A stretch of 52,923 nt of DNA. Origin: Cellulomonas gelida (lineage in GTDB: Bacteria; Actinomycetota; Actinomycetes; Actinomycetales; Cellulomonadaceae). The notes under the pieces are model-generated. The model saw only the letters and a list, made by a program, of their open reading frames with translations. It ran no database searches and was not told where the DNA came from. The DNA lies in contig NZ_BJLQ01000025.1 in assembly GCF_006538725.1 (NCBI RefSeq), forward strand, positions 1 through 52,923, written 5' to 3'. Both the position numbers and the translations under genes were made by a program. This document shows, piece by piece, positions 44,184 through 52,800 of this stretch (position 1 is its first letter; every line of letters begins with the position of its first letter).

Positions 44184-44553
44184 CTGGCGGCGCCTGCACG
44201 ACGACCACGGGGGCGGGCGGCGGGGGTGCGGCCGGGGGCACGGGTGGCGGTGGGGTCATGCTCGACCCGCAGCGCACGCACGTCACGGCGACGGGTGTGT
44301 TGAGCTCGGCGCACACGGGGCACGCGAGCGTCGCGGACAGTGCGGACCCGGACGCGCCGGGGGCGCGCCAGCGCGCGTCGTCGGTGTCCTCGTCGGTCAG
44401 CGGTGCGGACGAGGGCCGCGCCCAGAACAGCGGGTAGTCGCACTGCGGGCAGAAGTCGCTCGCGAGGCGTGCGCCGGCCTGCACGTGCGCGGTGGCGCCG
44501 CACTCCGGGCACGTGACCTCGAGCGTGTCGCGCGATGCGTCGACGTCCGTCAT
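44086..44553 (-). CDS. Tail-anchored double zinc-ribbon protein, last gene of the CIS baseplate operon
   Basis: A 155-residue protein from ATG 44553, overlapping the gpI stop by four bases (ATGA). It has four CxxC pairs: CPECG and FCPQC in the first zinc ribbon (residues 13-40), CPVC and CVRC in the second (about 75-97). A Pro-rich linker (PPPPVPPAAPPPPAP) follows, then PCNHPDTWWVVVVTATVTAALTLLLVWLF, a membrane helix at the very C-terminus. The protein is therefore tail-anchored with the zinc ribbons in the cytoplasm. Translational coupling to baseplate genes suggests that it holds the particle at the membrane or recruits a partner. Function not established. Confidence 0.8.
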   Translation of the reverse strand: MTDVDASRDTLEVTCPECGATAHVQAGARLASDFCPQCDYPLFWARPSSAPLTDEDTDDARWRAPGASGSALSATLACPVCAELNTPVAVTCVRCGSSMTPPPPVPPAAPPPPAPVVVVQAPPELIPCNHPDTWWVVVVTATVTAALTLLLVWLF

Positions 44554-45098
44554 GACGCCATCTCCCCTTCCTCCGCGAGCACGGGCCACACCGTCCGGCC
44601 CGCCACTCGCACCTCCACCTGCACGTGCGCGGGGACCTCGTCGAGCACCAGCGCGAGGAAGTCCGACTCGCTGAGCGGTCCCGTCGAGTCGACCTCGAGC
44701 ACTGCCCAGGCCGGTCCGTCGGGTGCCGCGCCCTCGCCGTACACGCCGCCGCTCTCGGTGACCCGCACCGGTCCGCCGGAGTAGAGCTCGAGCAACCGGG
44801 ACAGACCCCGGACCGTGCCGCGCCACTGCAGCGTCTGCGCCGCTGTTCGCAGGATACGTCGCTGCGTCGCCGCCGGGTACGACGTGTCGATGCCGGGCAT
44901 GCCGAGCCAGTGGCCCATCTGCCGCACCATCGCGGTGGGCGTCACGTCGACGTCCGCGAGGTAGGGCAGGTTGTCGGCGTGCTGCAGGAGCGTGCCGCCC
45001 TGCTCCTGGAAGATCGAGACGAACCGCACGAAGAAGTCCTCCGACAGCATCCCGTAGGGGAGCTGCCGCAGGAGCCAGTCGGCGGGGCGGCCGGTCAT
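44550..45098 (-). CDS. Phage tail protein I-like baseplate component (Pvc12/Afp12-like)
   Basis: A 182-residue protein from ATG 45098, overlapping the gpJ stop (ATGA). It contains WLLRQLPYGMLSEDFFVRFVSIFQEQGGTLLQHADNLPYLADVDVTPTAMVRQMGHWLGMPGID and LRTAAQTLQWRGTVRGLSRLLELYSG, the pattern of P2 gpI-type proteins from contractile tails. This protein joins the baseplate wedge to gpJ. In PVC-type clusters the equivalent is part of the larger Pvc12; here it is short and lacks the extra domains. Cytoplasmic. Confidence 0.85.
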   Translation of the reverse strand: MTGRPADWLLRQLPYGMLSEDFFVRFVSIFQEQGGTLLQHADNLPYLADVDVTPTAMVRQMGHWLGMPGIDTSYPAATQRRILRTAAQTLQWRGTVRGLSRLLELYSGGPVRVTESGGVYGEGAAPDGPAWAVLEVDSTGPLSESDFLALVLDEVPAHVQVEVRVAGRTVWPVLAEEGEMAS

Positions 45099-47035
45099 CG
45101 CACCACCACGCGGTGGTCGGCGGACAGGAACAGCGCGTGGTCGGCGAGCGTGATCGTCTCGCGGCCGCCGCCGATGCGCCGCCCGGTGCGCAGGTCGTAC
45201 TCGAACAGCTGCAGCTCGTCGACGGCGAGGACGCCGTCGACGCCTTCGACCACCTGTGTCGCGGCCGATGCCGTGAGCGAGGCGTCGAACGGCCAGCCGG
45301 TGCCGTCGGGGCCGCCCGTGAGCGGGTGGACGTACCGCGTCAGGGCGTCCGACACGCGCTGACGGACCATCGCGGCGGGACGGCCGGGCAGGGTGCGGAC
45401 GAGCGCGGCGACGCTGACGCCCTGGTAGAACGGCGTGCCGATCTCGACGGGCACGCCGACCATGCGGCGCTCGTCGATCGAGGTCGCGACCGCGTCGAAC
45501 AGCGTGGGCGAGAGCGCGAAGTCGTCGATGCGGTGCGTGCGCGCGTCGGTGCGGACCTGCGGCACGATCAGCACGCGCACGACGGGCGAGCCGCTCGTCG
45601 CGGCGGGCAGGCAGCGCGCGCGGGCGACCTCGACGGACGCCTGCCGGGTGATCGCCTCGAAGTCCGCCGCGGTGACGGCGCGCTGGCCGGTGCGCAGCGT
45701 GAGCGGGCCGCGCACCTTGGCCTCGGCGACCGTCTCGGCGTCCACGCCGCCGGACGCTGGCCGCGCGTTGGAGACCGACGAGACGAACGGCAGCCCGCTG
45801 CGCAGCGACGTCAGGGTGCGCGCGCCGACGTTCCCGCGCGCGCCGCCGCCCGTGCGGTACGGGGTCACGCGGATCTCCGCACCGTCGGGCGGGACCGCGC
45901 CGTGCTGGCGCACCGCACCGTCGGGGTGCCGGATCGCGGGCCCGAACCGGACCTCGCCCGTGGTCGAGTCCCACACGATGTGCCGGTCACCGGGGCCCGA
46001 CGAGGCGAAGTCCGGCACCTCGTCCCAGCGCTGGGTGACGCCGCGCGCGACGACGAGCACACCCTCCTCGTCGCGCCGGCTCGCGACCGGTGCCCCCGAG
46101 ACGGTGAACGACTGGCCCGGCTGGCCCGTGGAGCGGCCCAGCAGCTCGGCGGGCAGGGTCGTCGAGTGCTCGGCGGGCACGGTCACGCCGAGCGCGAGGA
46201 TCGAGGCGCTGGCCACGCGGGGTGAGGCGGCGAACGTCGGCTGGCCCGGCTGCGGGCGCTGCAGCCGCACGCGCACCCAGTGCGCGAGCTGGCCGCCGAG
46301 CAGCAGCGGCTCGTGGCGCTGCGGGAGCAGCAGGAGCACCGAGCCGGACTTGTTCAGCCCGCCGGTGGTGTCGGACTCGACCTGGCACGCGATCCACGCC
46401 TCGCCGTCCCACGCCTCCCACGCGAGCGGGGCGTTCGTCGGGTCCACGCCGATGCCCTCGGCACGTGCGGACAGGTCGAGGCGCACCGCGTACCCGGCGA
46501 GCGACGCGCGCGCCCCGAGGTAGAGCGCGTCACCGGGGGCGACGGGCTGCGAGGTGAAGCACGTCGCGGACGCGCCGGGGACGGTCAGGTCCTCCCACAC
46601 GTCGGTCGCCTGACCCTCGGCGTTGATCGCCTGCGCGGCGACCAGCTCGGGCGGGGACACGACCGCCTCGGCGCTCGTCGAGAACACGACCGGCTCGTCG
46701 CCGACGGTCGCGACCTCGGTGCCCGCGGGCACGTGCACCGCGCGGTCCGCGGGCGCCGACAGCCAGAACGTCAGGTCCGCGTGCGCCACGGCGGGCGGGA
46801 ACGGCTCGATCCCGACGAGGTTGAGGAAGTGCACGTACATGCGCTCGGGCACCTGGTTGACCCGGAAGAGCACCATCTCGCTCATCCACGCGAACAGCTC
46901 GATGAGCGCGACGCCCGGATCGGCGACGTTGTGGTTGGTCCACTCGGGAGTGAACCGGGGGATGAGCCGCTTGGTCTCGTCGACGATGTCCTGGAACGTG
47001 CGGTCGTCGAGGTGCGGAGGGTCGAGCGGGGCCAT
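45095..47035 (-). CDS. Baseplate J-like wedge protein (Pvc11-like)
   Basis: A 646-residue protein starting MAPLDPPHLDDRTFQDIVDETKRLIPRFTPEWTNHNVADPGVALIELFAWMSEMVLFRVNQVPERMY, the standard opening of 'putative baseplate assembly protein' gpJ in eCIS. LTFWLSAPADRAVHVPAGTEVAT follows, and the C-terminal gpJ domain has GGARGNVGARTLTSLRSGLPFVSSVSNARPASGGVDAETV and RAVTAADFEAITRQASVEVARARC. It forms the wedge ring around the spike. Its ATG overlaps the gp25 stop by one base. Full length for the eCIS branch. Confidence 0.92.
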   Translation of the reverse strand: MAPLDPPHLDDRTFQDIVDETKRLIPRFTPEWTNHNVADPGVALIELFAWMSEMVLFRVNQVPERMYVHFLNLVGIEPFPPAVAHADLTFWLSAPADRAVHVPAGTEVATVGDEPVVFSTSAEAVVSPPELVAAQAINAEGQATDVWEDLTVPGASATCFTSQPVAPGDALYLGARASLAGYAVRLDLSARAEGIGVDPTNAPLAWEAWDGEAWIACQVESDTTGGLNKSGSVLLLLPQRHEPLLLGGQLAHWVRVRLQRPQPGQPTFAASPRVASASILALGVTVPAEHSTTLPAELLGRSTGQPGQSFTVSGAPVASRRDEEGVLVVARGVTQRWDEVPDFASSGPGDRHIVWDSTTGEVRFGPAIRHPDGAVRQHGAVPPDGAEIRVTPYRTGGGARGNVGARTLTSLRSGLPFVSSVSNARPASGGVDAETVAEAKVRGPLTLRTGQRAVTAADFEAITRQASVEVARARCLPAATSGSPVVRVLIVPQVRTDARTHRIDDFALSPTLFDAVATSIDERRMVGVPVEIGTPFYQGVSVAALVRTLPGRPAAMVRQRVSDALTRYVHPLTGGPDGTGWPFDASLTASAATQVVEGVDGVLAVDELQLFEYDLRTGRRIGGGRETITLADHALFLSADHRVVVR

Positions 47036-47451
47036 CAGGTGTCCTCACGGGGGATCACGTAGAACGGGTAGACCAGGTTGCGCCGGTCGTTGGTGGACTT
47101 CACGCGGTAGGTGATCTGGATGCGGACCAGGCCGGAGTCGTCGTCGTCCTGGACGGGCCGGACGTCGTCGACGTCGATCCGCGGCTCCCACTGGGCCAGG
47201 GCGTCGCGCACGGCCTGCGAGATCAGGCCGAGCAGGTTCGGTGTCACGGGCTCGAACATCAGGTCCCAGATCCTGCAGCCGAACTGCGGACGCATGAGGC
47301 GCTCACCGGGTGCGGTGAGCAGCACCACGCGGATCGCGTCCTCGATGTCGCCGCCGGGCGCGGTCAGGGCGATCGCGCCGGTGTGGTCGACCCCGAGCGG
47401 CCACGCGAACCCTCGTCCGACGAAGTCCGCCGCGCTGGTGATCTCGCTCAT
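47035..47451 (-). CDS. gp25/GPW-like baseplate protein (Pvc9-like)
   Basis: A 138-residue protein: GRGFAWPLGVDHTGAIALTAPGGDIEDAIRVVLLTAPGERLMRPQFGCRIWDLMFEPVTPNLLGLISQAVRDALAQWEPRI is the gp25/lysozyme-like fold of contractile-tail baseplates, including the E-R-L-x-R-P-x-F-G motif that nucleates the sheath. Start and stop both overlap their neighbours by one base, so it sits in the middle of a tightly coupled operon. Confidence 0.93.
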   Translation of the reverse strand: MSEITSAADFVGRGFAWPLGVDHTGAIALTAPGGDIEDAIRVVLLTAPGERLMRPQFGCRIWDLMFEPVTPNLLGLISQAVRDALAQWEPRIDVDDVRPVQDDDDSGLVRIQITYRVKSTNDRRNLVYPFYVIPREDT

Positions 47452-49211
47452 CAGTTGATCTTCACCATCGTTCCCTTGATCTCGAGGATGCCGCCGGCCT
47501 CGACCTTGGTGCTCGCCTTGCCCTTGATCGACGCCTCGAGGCCCTCGATCGCGACGCCGAGCTGGCCCTTCGCCTCGATCTTCTGCTTCGAGTCCAGCAC
47601 GATGCCGTCGGTGGCCTCGATCGTGATCGTCGAGCCCTTGAGCGTGACGGCGCCCTTGCCGTCGAACGTGAGCGACGAGCGCCCGACCGTGACGGTCAGC
47701 GGCACGTCCCCGTTCGCGACGATGTCCACACCCTTCTTGCCGAGCTTGACCTTCTGGTTGCCGCCCGCGGCGAGCAGCTCGATGTACGACTCCTCGGGAC
47801 CGCTGCCCTCGGACAGGTGCACGGCGTGGCCGGTCTCGGTACGGATGAGGTGCCCGATCACCTTGCCGTCCTGGATCAGCACCTGGTCGGGTGCCACGGA
47901 CTTGGCGCTGAACAGGCCCCCGAGCACCACGGGACGCGCGACGTCGTCGTTCTCGAACCCCACGAGCACCTCGTCGCCGACGCTCGGCAGGAAGACCTGA
48001 CCGCGCTTGGCGCCCGCACCCATGTGCACGACGCGTGCCCACGCGGACTTCGCCTGCGCCGCGGCGGTGGGCAACGAGACGCTGACCCGACCGAGGGCGG
48101 CGGGGTCCTTCAGACCGTCCACGACGCCGACGACGAGCCCGGCGTGGCGGAAGCTCGACGGGCCCCACCCCTGGTCCCACGGGTCGGCGAGCGTGACCGG
48201 GTCGCGGTCGCCCGCGACGAACAGCGTGCGCGCGCCGGACCGGTCGATGACGTGCGTGACCTCACGCACGTAGTACGTGCCGTTGCCCGGACCCGCACCG
48301 TCGATCGTCACCGTGCCCCCGGCGCGCAGCGCGGGCGTGAACAGCGCACGTCCGCGCGCGAGCATGCGGCCGGTGCGCGCGGCGATGCCGCGGGCCAGCA
48401 GGACCGCCTCCTGCGCGGAGGCCGGCGAGACGCGCGTGCCCGTGTAGCTGTTGCGCTTGTCGCCCGAGGCGGGCTGCTGCCCGGACCGCGACTGCGGGCT
48501 GCTCGCCTCGCCGGTCACGGCGGTCTGCTGCTCGGGGTTCCAGCCGCGCACGGTCACGTCGGTGGGCGCGTCACCGACCTGCCGGACCGCGAAGGTCTGC
48601 AGGTCGATCGCGAGCGTGAGCGAGACGGGCGTGGCCCCCGGAGCGCCGCCGGTCGCGGCGATCCACAGGTCGAACGTCTCCTCGGTGACCAGCCAGTCGA
48701 GCCCGTACCGCTGCGCGATCTCGTCGACGAGCGCGAGCGCGCTGCCGTTGCGCAGCACGAACGGCGTCGTCGTCGTGGGCACGCCCTCCTTGCTGCCGAG
48801 CCGCAGGGGCGTCGTCACGAGCTTGGTCACGACGTCCGCCAGGCTCATCTCGTGGTACGTCTCGGCGCCGCTCGCGCGCGTGAGCTCGATCGCGAGGTCG
48901 TCCGCGACGACGACGAGGCGGGGCCCGTCGTTGTCCATCTCGCTCGACACCGACGTGACGGTCCCGACGAACAGCGTCGTGGCCGACAGGTCGACGCTCG
49001 TGACGGACAGCTTCGAGCCGATTGTCACCGTGGACGCCTCGGCGAGCGCGAAGCCCTGGTCCGCGAACGTCAGCGTGGCGCGGCCGATCGCCCGCAGCCC
49101 CGCCCGCACGCGCACGTCGGTGAGCTGCTCGGCCCACACGCCGTCCAGGTCGCGCCCGTCCACGCTCACCCGCGGCCAGGTGAGCAGGGTCTCCTCGCGC
49201 ACGACCGTCAC
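47451..49211 (-). CDS. VgrG-like central spike protein (Pvc8-like)
   Basis: A 586-residue protein from GTG 49211. The N-terminal 330 residues are gpD/gp27-like beta barrels (ATLTFADQGFALAEASTVTIGSKLSV; VSLTLAIDLQTFAVRQVGDAPTDVTVRGWNP). Residues 360-450 are the gp5 OB fold (VVGVVDGLKDPAALGRVSVSLP...WARVVHMGAGAKRGQVFLPSVGDEVLVGFENDD). The rest is a beta-helix of short repeats (KVKLGKKGVDIVANG, GAVTLKGSTITIEATDGIVL) ending in KGTMVKIN, which forms the piercing needle. There is no effector extension. The DUF4280 protein at 20.6 kb would cap it. Confidence 0.92.
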   Translation of the reverse strand: MTVVREETLLTWPRVSVDGRDLDGVWAEQLTDVRVRAGLRAIGRATLTFADQGFALAEASTVTIGSKLSVTSVDLSATTLFVGTVTSVSSEMDNDGPRLVVVADDLAIELTRASGAETYHEMSLADVVTKLVTTPLRLGSKEGVPTTTTPFVLRNGSALALVDEIAQRYGLDWLVTEETFDLWIAATGGAPGATPVSLTLAIDLQTFAVRQVGDAPTDVTVRGWNPEQQTAVTGEASSPQSRSGQQPASGDKRNSYTGTRVSPASAQEAVLLARGIAARTGRMLARGRALFTPALRAGGTVTIDGAGPGNGTYYVREVTHVIDRSGARTLFVAGDRDPVTLADPWDQGWGPSSFRHAGLVVGVVDGLKDPAALGRVSVSLPTAAAQAKSAWARVVHMGAGAKRGQVFLPSVGDEVLVGFENDDVARPVVLGGLFSAKSVAPDQVLIQDGKVIGHLIRTETGHAVHLSEGSGPEESYIELLAAGGNQKVKLGKKGVDIVANGDVPLTVTVGRSSLTFDGKGAVTLKGSTITIEATDGIVLDSKQKIEAKGQLGVAIEGLEASIKGKASTKVEAGGILEIKGTMVKIN

Positions 49212-49861
49212 GAGTCGATCCTCGGCACGGTCAGCAGGGTCCCGGGACGCAGCGCGAGCGGGTCGGCGATCGCGTTCGCGGCGGCCAGCGTGCGCCAGCG
49301 CGTCGAGTCGCCGTAGTACCGCGCGGCGATGCGGTCGAGCGTCTCGCCCGACTGCACGCGGTGTACGCGGTGCGGCTTGGGCGTCCCCGACGTCGGGTTC
49401 TGCCGCCCGAACGCCTGCGACGGCTCGTACTGGCGCAACGTCAAGCCCACGGTCGCGCGCAGCGGGGTGCCCGTCCCGGAGAAGTAGGTGAACGTCAGGT
49501 CGAGGTCCGCGACGACCGCCTTGAACGAGTGCAGGTCACCCCAGTGGAACGTCACGTACGGCGGGCGCACGTTGTGGCTCGACTCGTCCGACCCCGGCAG
49601 GCCCGGGTCGATGTCCATGAGCGCCACGATCTTGCCCGTGTGCGCCGCGACCGACGTCCCGTCGTTCGTCGTGTCGAAGAACAGGTCGACGCGCAGCACG
49701 CCCGACTCCGCTCCCGTGTACCGCAGCCGCGGCACGTCACGTCCGGGCACGGCCGCACCGGCCCACGAGTTGCTGCGGCTGATCTGCAGCTGCGAGGGGT
49801 TGAACAGGCACGGGATCCGGGCCCCGCCCTCGACCTCGAGGAACGCCTTCTCCACCGCCAT
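49208..49861 (-). CDS. LysM tube-initiator/hub protein (Pvc7-like)
   Basis: A 217-residue protein. The N-terminal 150 residues (AFLEVEGGARIPCLFNPSQLQISRSNSW; RVDLFFDTTNDGTSVAAHTGKIVALMDIDP; PPYVTFHWGDLHSFKAVVADLDLTFTYFSGTGTPLRATVGLTLRQYE) are the gp53-like hub domain of eCIS. A C-terminal LysM (166-214, HRVQSGETLDRIAARYYGDSTRWRTLAAANAI) is the standard ending of Pvc7-type proteins and of T4 gp53-like proteins. It connects spike and inner tube. It overlaps its neighbours by one to four bases. Confidence 0.92.
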   Translation of the reverse strand: MAVEKAFLEVEGGARIPCLFNPSQLQISRSNSWAGAAVPGRDVPRLRYTGAESGVLRVDLFFDTTNDGTSVAAHTGKIVALMDIDPGLPGSDESSHNVRPPYVTFHWGDLHSFKAVVADLDLTFTYFSGTGTPLRATVGLTLRQYEPSQAFGRQNPTSGTPKPHRVHRVQSGETLDRIAARYYGDSTRWRTLAAANAIADPLALRPGTLLTVPRIDS

Positions 49862-52800
49862 CAGAACACCTCCGAACCGCGCCGCCAGGAGCGCCGCTCC
49901 GTCTCTTCCTCGAGCCGACGCTCCACGAGCCGCAGCACGTGGTCGTCGAGCTCTTCGCGCCGCCACGTCTCGAGCCGCGCCACGAGGCGCTCCTCGACGG
50001 TGCGGGCGATCTCGGCGATCGTCTCCTCCGACGCGCCGGGTGCGGTCAGCGCCGCGGCCGGCGGTGCGGGCGCGAACAGGTCCATGGGCCCTCCTGTGCT
50101 GTCGGGGCGGGACCCGCCGATGGTCGTCGTGCCGCGCGCGCCGCTCGGGCTCGCGGGCGTCCAGGCGCGCGGGGTGGTCGTCGCTGCGGGAAGCACCGGC
50201 GGCGCGCCCCCGGTCCGGCCCGGGACGGAGCCCCGCTGCCACGCGCGGGGCGCGGCAGGTGCTGCGGTCGTGGGCGTGCGGCGCACCACGGTCCGCGGCG
50301 GCAGCACCGCCCACGCGGCGGGCAGCGCAGGTGCGCCCGCGGCGGTCGAGGGGGCCACGGGCGCCGGCCCGCGTGCGGCGAGCGGACTGGACGCGAGCGC
50401 CTCGGCCGCGAGCGCGCTCGCGGACAGCGAGGAGCCGCCACCCCACGGTCCCGACGAGGGTGCGGCCGACGAGGGTGCGGCAGACGAAGCGGCGCGCGGT
50501 GGGCTCAGGGACGACGAGGTCGTCGGCGACCAGGCGGCGGGCGGCGCGGCGGAGGCGTGCCCGGTCGGACGCCAGGCGCCGGGCTCGCCGGCGCGACGCA
50601 CGGGTGAGCGCGGGCCGGGACGGTGCGACGTGCTGCCCGGACGCTGCTGCGTCCCGGTGGTCCCGGTCGTCCCGTTGGTCGTGGTGATCGAGCGCCGGAC
50701 GGTCGTCGCGACGGGCGCGCTAGGCCGGGCGGCCAGCGCGCCGGACGCCGGGGCCGCGACGGGTGCCCCCGCGCTCATGCCGGTGGCCGGGTTGACGGGG
50801 ACGGGTGCGAGCAGCGCGACCGTGTGACCAGGGCCGCGACGAGGGGTCGCGGCCGGCTCCCATGCAGCGGGCGACGCGATCGCGGACCAGTCGACGTCCC
50901 GACCGCCCGCGTACGCCCGCCGGACCGGCACGCTGGCCGCCGGGGCCGCGGCACCCGCGGCAGGACGTGCGGCCGGCCGTGCAGCCGACGGCTGTCCGGC
51001 CGAGAGCTGTCCGGTCGACGGCTGTGCGGGCGACGGCTGTGCGGTGGACGGTTGTGCGGGCGACGGCTGTGCGGTGGACGGTTGTGCGGGCGAGAGTCGT
51101 GCAGCCGACGGCTGTGCGGTCGACGACGACGTCGCCGAGGGCGTCGCACCGGCCGTGGCGCTGCCGGTCCGGGGGCTCGGGACGCCGCTCGTGGCGTGCT
51201 GGTCGGCGCTCGCGGACGTGCCTGAGCCGACGCGTCCGCTGACGGGCGTCGCCGCGCTGGTGGACCCGACTGCAGGCTGCGGGGCGGTGGGTGCGGTCGC
51301 GCGTGGGGCGGAGGTGCTGACGGAGCGGCGCAGGGCTGCGGGTGCCGCGTCGCGCGGCAGGCCGTGCAGGGCGCTCGCCGCGGGAGGCGCCGGAGCCTGT
51401 GCGCGGCGCGCGACGGGTGCGTCCGTGCGCGCCGTACGGCCCGGCTGGGCACCGGACCAACGCGTGGCGCGTCGCAGCACGGCCGGCTCGAGCCCGAGGC
51501 CGCGGCGCGAGTCGTCGATCCAGCCCGGACGATGCCCAACCCGGCGGTGTCCGCCGCCCGGGAGCCCGCCCACGCCGCGCGCGGCCGACGGCGTCGAAGC
51601 GCCCGCCGACCCGTCTTGCACTGCCGACCCGTCCTGCACTGCCGACCCGTCCTGCGCTGCCTGGCCGTGGTGCGCTGCCGATCCGTGGTGCGTTGCCGAC
51701 CCTCCACGCGCCGTAGATCCGGGCTGCGCCACCGGTCCGGGCTGCGCCACGTCATGCGATGCGGCGGCGACGCCCGGAGCGGGGATCGCCCCGCTCGGCG
51801 CCGTCCAGCGGCGGACCGTGCTCGCGGCCGGTGACGCCTGGGTGGAGGAGGTCGCCGCGGTCGCGGCGGAGGCCGTGGACGTGCGGCTCGTCGCCGCTGC
51901 GGGGGTGGGGACCGCGGTGCTGGCCGAGGGTGCGGCCGAGGTCGCAGGAGAGGGGCGGTCCGACGAGACACGTGCTCCCGCGCCGATCGGCTGGTCCGCG
52001 GCCAGGCCGCGGCTCGCGTTCGGCGCCGGGGCGACCATGCGTCGCGCAGCCGCCGTCGGGTTCCCGGGGATCGGGGTGGCCGGACGCCGCAGCTGCGACC
52101 CGCGCCCGGCCAGCATCCGCCGGACGGGCCCGAGCAGGCCGCGCCGCGTGGCGCCCGGAAGCGCGTCGCCACCGATCGCGCGGTCCGCGCCGAGCGCACG
52201 TGGCAGCGCGGACACGGGCGCCGGGCCACCGACCGCGACGTGGGCGCCGCTCGACGCGCCCGCGCCCGGGCTGGACGACCCCGGGCTGGACGACCCCGGG
52301 CTGGACGACACCGACGCCGAGGACGCCGACGCCGTCGATGGCGAGGCCACCGCGGGCGCAGACGGGGTCGGGGAAGCGGCAGCGGAGGAAGGAACGCGCG
52401 GGCGAGCCGGCGCCACAGCGCTCGTCGGCTGGCTCTTCGGCTGGCTCGTCGTCCGGAGCACGGGTGCGCCGCCCGGACGCGCCGGCGCCGCGTCGGGCGC
52501 GCGCACGGCGGGCTGGGCGCGGGCGACGCGCGCGTCGGTCACCGCGGCCGCGCGCGCTCGTCGGCGCAGGAATCGTCCGGCGGGCCGCAACGCGGAGACC
52601 GGTCCCGGCGCGCTCGTCACGTCGCTGCCGGGTGAGGCGAGCGATCGTCGGACGGGTGCGGGGCTCGTCGTCGCGACAGCGGGAGTCCGGTCCGCCGGGC
52701 CGGTGGCGACCGCGGGCGACGACGAGGGTCCGGACCCCGGGACGTTCCCCGGTTGCGACCGCGCGTCGCCGGGTGGCCGGGCGGGCATGCGGGCCGCGGA

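Noticed and set aside
50980..51123. CRISPR array
   Set aside because: Units are directly adjacent 15-mers without spacers and encode an in-frame pentapeptide repeat, so it is a minisatellite.
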